Source: Halobacterium sp. R2-5
GTDB taxonomy: Archaea > Halobacteriota > Halobacteria > Halobacteriales > Halobacteriaceae
Reading direction: 5' to 3'
Assembly: GCF_011734195.1 (NCBI RefSeq)
Contig: NZ_JAANTH010000002.1
Span: forward strand, 558,001-622,000
DNA: 64,000 nt
Under the pieces are notes generated by a model. It searched no databases and was not told the origin of the DNA. It saw only the letters and a list, made by a program, of their open reading frames with translations. Of this stretch, positions 31,850 through 41,081 are shown piece by piece (within the stretch, counting starts at the first letter, position 1; every line of letters starts with the position of its first letter). Both the position numbers and the translations under genes were made by a program.

Positions 31850-34242
31850 GGCGCGTCACCCCCGTCTGCGGGCCGCTCCTCGGTGCTCTCGGTGCCGGAC
31901 TCTTCGGCGCGGGTGCGCATCGTCACGAGCACGAGGATGGCGAGCGCGGCGACCGTGACGACCAGCAGCTCGCCGAGCGTGTCGAACGCCCGGAAGTCCA
32001 CGAGGATGACGTTGACGACGTTCGTACCGCCGCCGCCCGGGACCGCCTGCTCGGTGTAGTAGGAGGCGACCGCCGTCGGGTCGGCGCCGGGCCCGCGGGC
32101 CGTCAGGAGGACGGCGACGAACGCCATCGCACCCACGAGGACCGAGACGCCGGCGTCGCGGGCGAGTGCGAGCCGGCGGGCGTCCGAGTAGAACGACGGC
32201 AGCCGCTGGAGGACGAGCAGGAAGATGAGCAGCACGAGCGTCTCGACGACCAACTGGGTGAGCGCGAGGTCGGGCGCGCTCGCGAGGATGAAGAAGATGG
32301 CGAGCATGAACCCGAGGATCGACAGCGTGAGCACGCCGGCGACGTGCGAGGAGGCGGTGATCACCGCCACGGCTGCGACGACGGCGACCGCGAGCACGAC
32401 CACGACCGCCAGCGGCGCGCCGAGCCCGTCGATCGCGGGTAGTCCCGCTGCGACGGCGAAGCCGGCGAGCGCGAGTGCGCTCCCGGCCGCCGCCACCCAC
32501 GACACGTACGTCCGCAGGACGCCGTTGTGGACGAGCGGCCCGAACTGCGCGCTGGCCGACGTAGCCGTCGTGACGGTCCAGTCGTACCACCCGCTCGGCC
32601 GCACCGGGAGCGGAGTGTCGAGGCCGCGGCCGACGAGCGCCGCGAGTCGCCCCGTGAACGGGTACGCGGCGAACCCGCCGAGAACAGCGACCGCGGACAT
32701 CGCGACCGGCGGCGAGAGGTGCGTCGGCAGCCCGACTTCGAGGTGCGCGTCGCCAGTGGCGGTGGCTTCCACCGCGCTCTGCACGATGGCGTCGACCGCT
32801 AGCTGCGGCGAAATGCTGACGACGGCCGCGGCAGCGGCGAGCACCGCGGGCGGCGCGACGAGCGCGACGGGCGGCCGGTGAACGTCGTCGACCGGCGCGC
32901 GGCGCTCGCCGACGAACATCGCGAGGAACTTCAGCGAGTAGACGACGGTGAACACGCTCGCAATCGTCGCCACCGCGGGGTACAGCCACGCCAGCCCGCC
33001 GGCCTCGTGGGCGACCTCGTAGGCCGCCTCGAACAGCAGCTCCTTCGAGTAGAAGCCGTTGAACGGCGGGATGCCGGCCATGCTCAGCCCGGCGACGCCG
33101 GCGACGGCGGCCGTCAGCGGGAGGTCGCGCCAGAGCCCGCCGAGCGCTTCGAGGCTGCGGCTCCCCGCCTCGTGGGCGACGATGCCCGCGACGAGGAACA
33201 GCGGCGCCTTGAACAGCGCGTGGTTGAGCAGGTGGAACGCGCCCGCCTCGCCGCCGTAGACGACGTCGAAGCCGAAGCCCGCCACCATCAGCCCGAGGTG
33301 GCTCGCCGTCGAGTACGCGAGCAGCTCCTTGGTGTCGGTCGCGGCGACCGCCAGCAGCGCCCCGACGAGCATCGTCAGCAGTCCGAGCGTCGCGACGAGC
33401 AGCGTCCACTCGTCGCTCGCCAGGAGGGGACGCAGGCGGCCGAGGAAGTAGACGCCGACTTTCACCATCGTCGCGGAGTGCAGGAACGCCGAGACGGGCG
33501 TCGGCGCGACCATCGCGTTCGGCAGCCAGAAGTGAAGCGGCACCTGCGCGGACTTGGCGGCCGCGGCGACGACGACGAGCACGAGCGCGGGCACGAACAG
33601 CCCGGTCTCGCGGAGCGCGGCGCGCATCGCCTCGCCGTTCGCCAGCATCGCCGTCAGGTCGAAGGTGACGCCGCCGAGCGCGCCCCGCGCCGCGACTGCG
33701 AGCAGGAGCAGGGCGGCGAGCAGACAGAGTCCGCCGCCGACGGTGACGACCATCGCCATCCGCGCGGAGTAGCGCGACTCGTCGTCGTCCGTGTAGTGGC
33801 CGATGAGCACGAACGAGCAGAGGCTGGTCAGCTCCCAGAACAGGAAGACGAGCACGAGGTCCGAGGCGAGCGCGACCCCGAGAATCGACCCCATGAACGC
33901 CAAAAGCGCCGCGTAGTAGCGCGCGAGCCCGTCCTCGCCGTGCATGTACGCCGCGGAGTAGACGAATACGAGGACGCCGATACCGCTCGCGAGCAGCGCG
34001 AACAGTAGTCCCCAGCCGTCGACCGTGAACTGGACGCCCACGTCGAGCGACGGCACCCACGGCGTCCCGACGGTGCCGTGGCTGTCGACCTGCGTCGTCA
34101 GCAGCCCGAAACACGCCGCGGCGACGAGCGCGCCCGCGTAGCCCGTGCGTTCGCCGAGGGCGCGATAGAGCAGCGGCGAGAGCGCCGCGGCGACGAACGG
34201 CAGGGCGACGATCGTCGAGACGACGGTGAGGTCTGGTGGCAT
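31846..34242 (-). CDS. mnhA: Mrp-type Na+/H+ antiporter subunit A
   Basis: This 798-residue protein is the large subunit. The NuoL-like antiporter part has FWELTSLCSFVLIGHYTDDD, KSAQVPLHFWLPNAMVAPTP and SATMVKVGVYFLGRL. The C-terminal part carries the DUF4040 and MbhE-like helices (SAPDLALTQLVVETLVLLIF, NVVNVILVDFRAFDTLGELL). It is the first gene of the operon. I chose the ATG at 34242; the open frame further upstream crosses the promoter region. The sequence ACTTTGGAGT lies about 80 bases upstream on the coding strand. A four-base overlap joins it to mnhB. Confidence 0.92.
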   Translation of the reverse strand: MPPDLTVVSTIVALPFVAAALSPLLYRALGERTGYAGALVAAACFGLLTTQVDSHGTVGTPWVPSLDVGVQFTVDGWGLLFALLASGIGVLVFVYSAAYMHGEDGLARYYAALLAFMGSILGVALASDLVLVFLFWELTSLCSFVLIGHYTDDDESRYSARMAMVVTVGGGLCLLAALLLLAVAARGALGGVTFDLTAMLANGEAMRAALRETGLFVPALVLVVVAAAAKSAQVPLHFWLPNAMVAPTPVSAFLHSATMVKVGVYFLGRLRPLLASDEWTLLVATLGLLTMLVGALLAVAATDTKELLAYSTASHLGLMVAGFGFDVVYGGEAGAFHLLNHALFKAPLFLVAGIVAHEAGSRSLEALGGLWRDLPLTAAVAGVAGLSMAGIPPFNGFYSKELLFEAAYEVAHEAGGLAWLYPAVATIASVFTVVYSLKFLAMFVGERRAPVDDVHRPPVALVAPPAVLAAAAAVVSISPQLAVDAIVQSAVEATATGDAHLEVGLPTHLSPPVAMSAVAVLGGFAAYPFTGRLAALVGRGLDTPLPVRPSGWYDWTVTTATSASAQFGPLVHNGVLRTYVSWVAAAGSALALAGFAVAAGLPAIDGLGAPLAVVVVLAVAVVAAVAVITASSHVAGVLTLSILGFMLAIFFILASAPDLALTQLVVETLVLLIFLLVLQRLPSFYSDARRLALARDAGVSVLVGAMAFVAVLLTARGPGADPTAVASYYTEQAVPGGGGTNVVNVILVDFRAFDTLGELLVVTVAALAILVLVTMRTRAEESGTESTEERPADGGDAP

Positions 34243-34319
34243 CAGTTGTCGTCGGTGTCCGCCGGTACTCCGGTGCCGGTACCCATCGTAGTCGGTCTCC
34301 GGCCGACTTTTCGACGCCG

Positions 34320-34329
34320 ACTCCAAAGT
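34320..34329 (-). promoter_or_regulatory. ACTTTGGAGT element upstream of the mrp operon
   Basis: On the minus strand this reads TACTTTGGAGTC, about 80 bases before the mnhA start and upstream of an AAAAGT that may be the TATA box. The same 10 bases occur at two other minus-strand promoters in the window (7972-8009, 20680-20706). Shared regulation is a guess. Confidence 0.35.
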
Positions 34330-34478
34330 ACCTGTTGACCAGCTTTCGGGACGGGAACGCGCCGACGTGAGCGGCGTCCCACTCGCCGGCGGGGCGACTC
34401 GGTGTGCGCCGTCGCGACGAGAACGAGGGATTTTTCGCGCTCGCGTCTGGAGCGTTTCCCAATGCACGGTGGTTCGTG

Positions 34479-36014
34479 ATGGCAGTCCGGGTCAACTGGC
34501 GGCAGAGCGTCGCGTTCACCGGGACGGTCATCAAGTACCTCGCGGTCGCCATGCTCGTCCCGCTGGCGGTCAGCCTCCTCTACGGGGAGGACACCGTCAC
34601 CTTCCTGGTGGCCATCGGAATCACGGTCGCCGTCGGCGTCGCGCTCGAACAGCTGAACGACGACCCCGACTTGGGCGCCCGGGAAGCGCTGTTGCTCGTC
34701 GCGCTGGCGTGGGGGGCGGTCGCCGTCGTCGGGGCGATCCCGTACGTGATCGCGGGCTACGGCACCGACTCCGCGCTCCGGCTCCCCGTGAACGCGCTGT
34801 TCGAGTCGATGAGCGGGTTCACGACGACCGGAGCGACAGCCACCGAGGAGATCTCCTTCGAGCAGCACTCGCACGCGCTGTTGATGTGGCGCCAGCTCAG
34901 CCAGTGGCTCGGCGGCATGGGTATCATCGTCCTGATGGTCGCCATCCTCCCGGAGGCCGCGGTCAACGGCGCGCAGCTCATCGAGTCGGAGGCGCCCGGC
35001 CCCGAACTCCAGAAGCTCACGCCGAAGATCGCGGAGACCGCGCGGCTGCTGTGGCTGTTCTACATCGGCTTCACGGTGCTGTACGTCGCCATCCTGCTCG
35101 CGCTCCACTACGCGGGGATGGCGCCGGACATGAACGCGTACAACGCCATCGCCCACGGCTTCACGACGCTGCCGACCGGCGGGTTCTCCCCGCAAGCGGA
35201 CAGCATCGCAGCGTTCTCACCCGCGGTCCAGTGGGTCGTCATCCCGTTCATGCTCGTCGCGGGGATGAACTTCGCGCTGTTCTACCTCCTGCTGCAGGAC
35301 GACTACGCGGAGTTCCTGCAGGACCGCGAGTTACAGGCGTACCTCGGCGCGAACGCGGGCGTCGCCGTCATCCTCTGGGGGTTCCTGTTCACGGGGTCGG
35401 CGCCGCCGCTGGAGCTCGGCGGCGTCACCGAGGGCGTCCTCGAGAACTCGCTGCGGCAGGCCACCTTCCAGGTGGCGTCGCTTTTGAACTCCACGGGGTA
35501 CGCGACGAGCAACTTCGCCGAGTGGGGGACGACCGCGCAGGGCGTCCTGTTGTTCGCGATGTTCATCGGCGGGTCCGCGGGGTCGACCGGCGGCGGCGTG
35601 AAGATCGTCCGCTGGCTGGTCGTCTTCAAGGGTATCCGCCGACAGCTGTTCACGACCGTCCACCCCGAGTCCGTGAAGCCAGTGCGCCTCGGCGGCCACG
35701 TCATCGACGAGGACGTCGTCAGTGCAGTCTACGGGTTCACGCTCCTCTACTTGCTGACGTTCGGCGTGGCGACGGTGCTCATCATGCTCGACGCGGGCCG
35801 CGTCGGCCTCGAAATGACCGTCCTGGAGGCCACCAGTGCGAGCCTCGCGACTCTCGGGAACATCGGGCCCGGGTTCGGGTTCCTCGGGCCGTTCGGGAGC
35901 TACGTGGAGTTCCCGGCGACGAGCAAACTGCTGATGGTGTTCCTGATGTGGATCGGTCGCCTCGAAATCATCCCCGTGTTCGTGATGTTCACCGGCGCGT
36001 TCTGGAAGGACTGA
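34479..36014 (+). CDS. trkH: TrkH family potassium uptake protein
   Basis: This 511-residue membrane protein carries the four pore-loop segments of the family: SMSGFTTTGATA, GFTTLPTGGFSPQ, LLNSTGYATSNF and ATLGNIGPGFGF. The glycines form the K+ selectivity filter. The protein imports K+ with a TrkA-type regulator, which is not encoded here. I chose the ATG at 34479 (MAVRVNWRQ) over an upstream ATG at 34404. It is divergent from the mrp operon, so sodium export and potassium import genes lie back to back. Confidence 0.9.
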   Translation: MAVRVNWRQSVAFTGTVIKYLAVAMLVPLAVSLLYGEDTVTFLVAIGITVAVGVALEQLNDDPDLGAREALLLVALAWGAVAVVGAIPYVIAGYGTDSALRLPVNALFESMSGFTTTGATATEEISFEQHSHALLMWRQLSQWLGGMGIIVLMVAILPEAAVNGAQLIESEAPGPELQKLTPKIAETARLLWLFYIGFTVLYVAILLALHYAGMAPDMNAYNAIAHGFTTLPTGGFSPQADSIAAFSPAVQWVVIPFMLVAGMNFALFYLLLQDDYAEFLQDRELQAYLGANAGVAVILWGFLFTGSAPPLELGGVTEGVLENSLRQATFQVASLLNSTGYATSNFAEWGTTAQGVLLFAMFIGGSAGSTGGGVKIVRWLVVFKGIRRQLFTTVHPESVKPVRLGGHVIDEDVVSAVYGFTLLYLLTFGVATVLIMLDAGRVGLEMTVLEATSASLATLGNIGPGFGFLGPFGSYVEFPATSKLLMVFLMWIGRLEIIPVFVMFTGAFWKD

Positions 36015-36026
36015 CGGCGGCCGGCG

Positions 36027-36275
36027 TCAGTCGCCGTCGTCGGTCGGTGCGGCGTAGTCGCGGCCGACCACCAGACAGAGGACGTGGAGGGCGGCGAGCC
36101 GCAGCAGCGTCCGCGGGACGGAGAGGCCGTGCGAGCCGTCGAACAGGAGCCAGAGGAAGCCGAACGGCAACAGGACGGCCGCCCAGAAGGCGGCGGCCTT
36201 GACGACGGCCGCGGACTCGCTGGCGGCGTGGAGGAGCGTTACGGCGAGCCGGGGGACGGGGGAAGTGCTGTGCAT
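36027..36275 (-). CDS. Small haloarchaeal membrane protein, 82 residues
   Basis: Two hydrophobic segments (VVKAAAFWAAVLLPFGFLWLL and LLRLAALHVLCLVVG) flank a short loop, with an acidic C terminus (PTDDGD). The gene converges on trkH, with 12 bases between the stops. A small membrane protein of unknown role, not assigned to a family. Confidence 0.55.
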   Translation of the reverse strand: MHSTSPVPRLAVTLLHAASESAAVVKAAAFWAAVLLPFGFLWLLFDGSHGLSVPRTLLRLAALHVLCLVVGRDYAAPTDDGD

Positions 36276-36415
36276 GTAGCGGGGGACGTTGGGTAAGGGA
36301 CGCCTACCCGATTAACTGTTTTTTCGCGTTGCAGTCGCTTACGGCCGTGTCGGTTCGACGTGGTGCTCACGTCACGACGGTTAGTTACCAGGTGGTGACA
36401 CCCGGGCCGCACCGG

Positions 36416-36562
36416 CTACGTCTGGCGGACGAGCAGGAGCGCGAGGCCCACGAGCAGCAGGCCGATGCCCCAGTACATCGAGTCGTAGGGAAGCGACTCC
36501 AGCAGCAGCGTGACGACGCCCGACGTGAGCAGCGACCAGCCCGCAGTGGTGCGATATGCCAT
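36416..36562 (-). CDS. Very small membrane protein, 48 residues
   Basis: From the ATG at 36562 the frame reads MAYRTTAGWSLLTSGVVTLL, then LESLPYDSMYWGIG and a closing helix LLLVGLALLLVRQT before the stop. Two membrane helices with a short polar turn and a basic end are typical of real small haloarchaeal membrane proteins. Its role is unknown. Confidence 0.6.
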   Translation of the reverse strand: MAYRTTAGWSLLTSGVVTLLLESLPYDSMYWGIGLLLVGLALLLVRQT

Positions 36563-36639
36563 ACAGGGAACAGGACGCGCGGGCGGTTATTCGCCCCGAC
36601 GAATTGCCGACCAGTTCGATACACGTTAGTTGCCAGTAG

Positions 36640-37665
36640 TCACTCCCCGTGGGGCTCGTGGGTCGCCCGCCAGCCGTCCCGCGTCGGCTCGACGTCCGCG
36701 ACCTCGTAGAACCGGATTCTCTCCTCCTGGGCGGTCCGCACGGGGACGTCGTAGTGCTCGGCGCGGTAGTCGAAGTCGTCCACGGCGCCGTCGACGAACT
36801 CGCGGTGAGCGTCGAGGCGGTCGGCGACGACGCGTCGGGAGAGGTCGGGCGCCTCGCGGATGCGGTCGTCGAAGGCGTCCGCGAGCGCGGCGTCGCGCTC
36901 GACGCCGACGGAGTGCCGACCCGCGACGGCGGCCGCCAGGCTCGTCGTGCCGGTCCCCCAGAACGGGTCGAGGACCGTGTCCCCGTACACCGAGTACATG
37001 TTCACGAGGCGGTACGGGAGCTCGAAGGGGAACGCCGCCGAGCGCTCCCGTAGCCCGGGGTCGGCGAGTGCCTGCTGCTCGCCGTTGAGGTCGTCCCACA
37101 CGTCCGAGAACCAGCGGTTTCGCTCCTCCCAGAAGTACGCGGCCTCGTAGCGGCGGTCGGCGCCCGGGTCGAACGCGCGGCGTTCGCCGTTCCGGAACAC
37201 GAGCACGTGCTCGCGTTCGAGCGTCACGTACGCGTTCGGCGGCACCATCCCGCTACCCATGAATTTCGCCGCGGAGTTCGCGGGCTTCCGCCAGAGCACG
37301 CCCGGTAGCGGGTCGAAGCCCAGCGACTCGAAGGCCTCGGTGACGCGCGCGTGGTTGTCGTAGACGCGGAACCGATCGAGGTTGCGGGTGGCGTCGCCGA
37401 CGTTCACGACGGCGATGCCGCCCGGCGCGAGCACGCGCGCGACCTCGGACCACGCGTCGTCGAGCACGGAGAGCATCAGGTCGTGCGCGCGCTCGCCGTC
37501 ACCGTCGCCGAGAGCCTCCCCGACGGCGGGGTCGAGAGCGGCGAACACCTCGTCCCACATCTCGATCATCGGGTACGGCGGCGACGTGACCACGAGGTCC
37601 ACGGCGTCGTCGGCCAGCGGGAGGTCGCGGGCGTCGCCGACGTGGACGCGGTGGGTGGTCTCCAT
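36640..37665 (-). CDS. DNA methyltransferase, cytosine-N4 type (beta-class layout)
   Basis: This 341-residue protein has the catalytic motif TSPPYP near residue 28 and the AdoMet motif DPFWGTGTTSLAA near residue 225, so the order is catalytic first (beta class). The (S/T)SPPY form is typical of N4-cytosine enzymes. In other haloarchaea an orphan enzyme of this kind (Zim) modifies CTAG; this may be its counterpart, but I cannot confirm it from sequence alone. No restriction enzyme is adjacent, which fits an orphan core methylase. The stop is preceded by GWRATHEPHGE. Confidence 0.8.
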   Translation of the reverse strand: METTHRVHVGDARDLPLADDAVDLVVTSPPYPMIEMWDEVFAALDPAVGEALGDGDGERAHDLMLSVLDDAWSEVARVLAPGGIAVVNVGDATRNLDRFRVYDNHARVTEAFESLGFDPLPGVLWRKPANSAAKFMGSGMVPPNAYVTLEREHVLVFRNGERRAFDPGADRRYEAAYFWEERNRWFSDVWDDLNGEQQALADPGLRERSAAFPFELPYRLVNMYSVYGDTVLDPFWGTGTTSLAAAVAGRHSVGVERDAALADAFDDRIREAPDLSRRVVADRLDAHREFVDGAVDDFDYRAEHYDVPVRTAQEERIRFYEVADVEPTRDGWRATHEPHGE

Positions 37666-37713
37666 CCACCTGACCGTCTGAGGCCCGACACGTAGGCGTT
37701 TCGCTGCCCGTCG

Positions 37714-37911
37714 TCAGGCGTCGTTCATGCGGCGGGTGACCGTCGAGTCACAGACCAGACACTTGCTCACGCGGTAGGGCTCCCGGGAGCACTTCGGCTT
37801 GTCCGCCTCGGCGTTCTCCACGCGGAGCTGTATCGCGACCGCGTGCCGGGTCTCCTCCTCGCAGCGCTCGCAGAACTCCCGCAGGTTGGCGTCGGGTGCA
37901 GCGGCGGTCAT
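37714..37911 (-). CDS. Small zinc-knuckle protein, 65 residues
   Basis: The protein has REFCERCEEETRHAV and later VSKCLVCDSTVTRR, two CxxC pairs that can bind one zinc ion. The fold resembles small haloarchaeal zinc fingers that bind nucleic acid or protein. I chose the ATG at 37911; the longer frame upstream lies in non-coding sequence. It is followed by the methyltransferase gene 48 bases downstream on the same strand. Confidence 0.7.
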   Translation of the reverse strand: MTAAAPDANLREFCERCEEETRHAVAIQLRVENAEADKPKCSREPYRVSKCLVCDSTVTRRMNDA

Positions 37912-38203
37912 TACACTCGATACGTCGCCCCCCAGGAGGATAAAGCGGGAACTCCGTGTCAGTCGTTTTACGCCGGTTAATCCGAGTTTACCGGCGGTGA
38001 ACCGGCCGAAACGGTCGGAACCGGAGCTGCCGCCCGCGTCCGGTGGACCTAACTTCCCGCGTGCCAACGGTTAACGCGCTGGTCGACCGCGCCGGCCCTG
38101 GGGTGGCCGAACGCGGCGCGACCCGTGCTCCGTCCTCACGTTTCGACGTTTTACGGTCGACTACACGGCCGTTCTTGGCGCGATAAAAGGAAGTAGCGCT
38201 GCC
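37912..38203. other. Intergenic region with GC-rich inverted repeats
   Basis: About 290 bases between sucD and the zinc-protein gene. It contains GCCGGTTAA and TGAACCGGC in inverted order (about 37972-38003), further GGTT/AACC-type repeats, and a TATA-like ATAAAAGG near 38181. No gene was recognised. Confidence 0.35.
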
Positions 38204-39073
38204 TTACAGCAGGTCTTCGATGTTGTCGGCGACTTCCTCGGGGGTGTCGCCGACCGGGACGCCCGCGTCGTTCAGAGCGTCGATCTTCGACTCCGCGGTG
38301 CCGGTGCCGCTGCCGGAGACGATGGCGCCCGCGTGGCCCATGCGCTTGCCCGGCGGCGCGGTGCGGCCCGCGATGAAGCCGGCGACCGGCGTGTCCATGT
38401 TGTGGGCGATGTACTCGGCGGCTTCCTCCTCGTCCTCGCCGCCGATTTCGCCGCACATCACGACGGCCTCGGTGTCCTCGTCGGCCTCGAACAGCTCGAG
38501 GGCGTCGATGAAGTCCGTGCCGATGATGGGGTCGCCGCCGATGCCGATGGCCGTGGTCTGGCCGATGCCGCGCTGCGTGAGCGAGTCCACGACCTGGTAG
38601 GTCAGCGTGCCCGACCGGGAGACGAGCCCGACCTTCCCCTCCGAGAAGATGTTGCCGGGGAGGATGCCGAGTTTCGCCTCGCCGGGCGTGATGATGCCCG
38701 GACAGTTCGGCCCCTGCAGGCGGGTGTCGGTCTCCTGCAGGCGCTTGTTCACCTTCGCCATGTCCTGGGTCGGGATGCCCTCGGTGATGGCGACCGCGAG
38801 GTCGAGGTCCGTGTCGAGGGCCTCGAAGATGGCGTCCGCGGCGAACGCCGGCGGCACGAAGATGACCGAGGCGTCGGCGTCCTCCTCGTCGACGGCGTCG
38901 TGGACGGTGTCGTAGACCGGGACGCCGGCGACCTCCTGGCCGCCCTTGCCCGGGACCGCGCCCGCGACGACGTTCGTCCCGTAGTCGATCATCTGTTCGG
39001 CGTGGAACTTCCCTTCTCCGCCCGTGATGCCCTGCACCACGACGCGGGTGTCGTCGTCGACTAGAATGCTCAT
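38204..39073 (-). CDS. sucD: Succinyl-CoA synthetase alpha subunit
   Basis: This 289-residue protein makes succinate and ATP or GTP from succinyl-CoA in the citric acid cycle, with the beta subunit. It has the CoA-binding Rossmann domain ([20 protein letters not shown]), the [20 protein letters not shown] segment, and the active-site His in [16 protein letters not shown], which becomes phosphorylated. The start overlaps the sucC stop by four bases (ATGA). The length is normal for the family. Confidence 0.96.
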   Translation of the reverse strand: MSILVDDDTRVVVQGITGGEGKFHAEQMIDYGTNVVAGAVPGKGGQEVAGVPVYDTVHDAVDEEDADASVIFVPPAFAADAIFEALDTDLDLAVAITEGIPTQDMAKVNKRLQETDTRLQGPNCPGIITPGEAKLGILPGNIFSEGKVGLVSRSGTLTYQVVDSLTQRGIGQTTAIGIGGDPIIGTDFIDALELFEADEDTEAVVMCGEIGGEDEEEAAEYIAHNMDTPVAGFIAGRTAPPGKRMGHAGAIVSGSGTGTAESKIDALNDAGVPVGDTPEEVADNIEDLL

Positions 39074-40227
39074 TGGTCCACCTCCGTGGCCTCCTCGTCA
39101 GCGTACTCGACGGCGCGCTGGACGGCGCCCTCGAGCGTCTCCTCGACTGTCACCAGCTCGTCGTTGAGAATCTCGCGGCCCTCCTCGGCGTTCGTGCCGG
39201 CGAGCCGAACCACGACGGGCTTGGGGATCTCGTCGAACTGTTCGAGCGCGGTGTTGATGCCCTTCGCGACCTCGTCGCCCCGGGTGATGCCGCCGAAGAT
39301 GTTGAACACCACGCTGTCGACGTTCTCGTCGCTGAACACCATGTCGAGGGCGTTCGCGACGCGCTCGGCCTTCGCGCCGCCGCCGATGTCGAGGAAGTTC
39401 GCGGGCTCCCCGCCGTAGTAGTCCACGAGGTCCAGCGTCGTCATCACGAGCCCGGCGCCGTTGCCGATGATGCCGACGTTGCCGTCGAGGCGCACGTAGT
39501 CGAAGCCGTACTCGTTGGCCTTGGCTTCGAGGTCGTCCTCGGCGGCTTCCTCCTCCATCTCGGCGAGCTCGGGCTGGCGGAACAGCGCGTCCTCGTCGAT
39601 GTTCATCACGGCGTCCGCGGCGATGACCTCGTCGTCGGACGTGACCATCAGGGGGTTGATTTCCACGTCGCTGCCGTCGCGGTCCTCGTAGAGGTCGTAC
39701 AGCGTCGTGAGGATGGACGCGACGTCGCCCGCGACCTCGCGGGGGATGCCCGCGTCGTAGACGACCTTCCGCGCCTGGTAGGGGTGCAGGCCGAACGCGG
39801 GGTCGACGTGCTCGCGCGCGATGGCGTCGGGGTCCTCCTCGGCGACCTCCTCGATGTTGACGCCGCCCTTCTCGGAGACCATCACGACGGGCTGGCCCTC
39901 GCCGCGGTCCATCGTGACGCCGACGTAGAGCTCGTTCGTGAAGTCGACGGCCTCCTCGACGAGGACCTTGTCGACCGTGTACCCCTTGAGGTCCATGCCG
40001 AGGATGTCCTCGGCGGCCTCGCGGGCTTCGTCTTCGTTCTCGGCGAGCTTGATGCCGCCGGCCTTCCCGCGGCCGCCGACGTGCACCTGCGCCTTCACCG
40101 CGACGGGGTAGCCGAGGTCGCTGGCGGCCTCGACTACCTCGTCGACCGTCGTGGCGAGCGTCGACCCGGGGGTCGGGATGCCCACCTCGGCGAAGACCTG
40201 CTTCGCCTGGTACTCGTGGAGCTTCAT
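39070..40227 (-). CDS. sucC: Succinyl-CoA synthetase beta subunit (ADP-forming type)
   Basis: This 385-residue protein starts [20 protein letters not shown], the family's N terminus, and has an ATP-grasp domain ([20 protein letters not shown]), EINPLMV for metal binding, and [13 protein letters not shown] plus [15 protein letters not shown] for CoA and subunit contact. It is the first gene of the sucC-sucD operon. The ATG at 40227 is 30-35 bases downstream of a TATA-like TTTATG on the minus strand (40257-40262), so the mRNA is probably leaderless. The longer upstream frame is rejected. Confidence 0.96.
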   Translation of the reverse strand: MKLHEYQAKQVFAEVGIPTPGSTLATTVDEVVEAASDLGYPVAVKAQVHVGGRGKAGGIKLAENEDEAREAAEDILGMDLKGYTVDKVLVEEAVDFTNELYVGVTMDRGEGQPVVMVSEKGGVNIEEVAEEDPDAIAREHVDPAFGLHPYQARKVVYDAGIPREVAGDVASILTTLYDLYEDRDGSDVEINPLMVTSDDEVIAADAVMNIDEDALFRQPELAEMEEEAAEDDLEAKANEYGFDYVRLDGNVGIIGNGAGLVMTTLDLVDYYGGEPANFLDIGGGAKAERVANALDMVFSDENVDSVVFNIFGGITRGDEVAKGINTALEQFDEIPKPVVVRLAGTNAEEGREILNDELVTVEETLEGAVQRAVEYADEEATEVDQ

Positions 40228-40347
40228 TTTGCGTACGAAAGGCTCTCGCGGGTTCGCATAAAGCCAACCCTTCTCACTCACCCCGTCGCCGTCACCTGAT
40301 TCTCTCCGCAAAGTGCCGACGGCCACCACGCAGTCGGGCGGTCTCCG

Positions 40348-40986
40348 TCAGTTCGCGCGGTGGTAGAGCCGGTACGAGTAGCCGAACGACGCGACCGCGA
40401 TCGCGACCACTGGACCGAGCACGAGCGCGAGCGCGTACTCGGGGACGAAGACGCCGAGCGCGGCGACCACGCCAGCGACCTTGAACAGTCGGCCGGCGGC
40501 GTGGTTCGTCCGGTTCCACACGTCCTCGTCTTCGAGCGTCCACGGCGTGCGCACGCCCACGAACCAGTTCTGTTCGGCGCGCTCGGTGACGTAGCCAGCG
40601 ACCGCGTAGACGGCGCCGATTGCGGGTGCCAGCGCCTGTAGCAGTTCGAACTCGTAGCTCGCGTTCGCGAGCACGACGACGGCGTTCACGTACGCGAGCA
40701 GCGCCAGCGTGACGAGTGCAGCGGCGTCGTAGGCCGCGCGGAACTGCTCGTAGTCGGTGCGCGGGTCGAGACGGGGCAGCGCGAGGAACAGCGCGAACAG
40801 TCCGGCGTTCAGCACGGGGAACAACGCGAACGCGAGCGCCCGCGGCATCGTGCCGTCGACGTCGCCGGCGGCGTTCCAGTGAGTCGCCATCTCGGCGGGC
40901 ATCTCCGGGTACGCGAGGACGCTGACTGCGGCGGTGAGCGCGACCAGCCCCGCGCCGCCCGCGAGCAGTCGCCTGTCGGAGGGCAT
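40348..40986 (-). CDS. SdpI/DUF1648 family membrane protein
   Basis: This is a 212-residue protein with six membrane helices. The N-terminal DUF1648 signature is in AYPEMPAEMATHWNAAGDVD; the C-terminal SdpI part has NWFVGVRTPWTLEDEDVWNR and [20 protein letters not shown]. SdpI of Bacillus is an immunity protein against a killing peptide; in archaea the role is unknown. A TATA-like TTAAG lies about 25 bases before the ATG. It is divergent from the class III aminotransferase gene. Confidence 0.85.
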   Translation of the reverse strand: MPSDRRLLAGGAGLVALTAAVSVLAYPEMPAEMATHWNAAGDVDGTMPRALAFALFPVLNAGLFALFLALPRLDPRTDYEQFRAAYDAAALVTLALLAYVNAVVVLANASYEFELLQALAPAIGAVYAVAGYVTERAEQNWFVGVRTPWTLEDEDVWNRTNHAAGRLFKVAGVVAALGVFVPEYALALVLGPVVAIAVASFGYSYRLYHRAN

Positions 40987-41063
40987 AGGCGGGTGTTGTC
41001 AGCTCGTTCACTTAAGTGCCGGGCGCGAACCGCCCACAGATTTATCTCTCTCCGCGCTAGAAG

Positions 41064-41079
41064 CGGAAGTGGTATTCCG
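41064..41079. promoter_or_regulatory. CGGAA-N6-TTCCG inverted repeat, candidate NrpR operator
   Basis: Five-base arms separated by GTGGTA lie two bases before the start codon of the class III aminotransferase gene, 23 bases after the start of a TATA box (TTTATC, 41041-41046), so across the expected transcript start. The inner core GGAA-N6-TTCC is the operator published for NrpR in methanogens. An NrpR-type gene is second in this operon. Confidence 0.6.
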
Positions 41080-41081
41080 GT

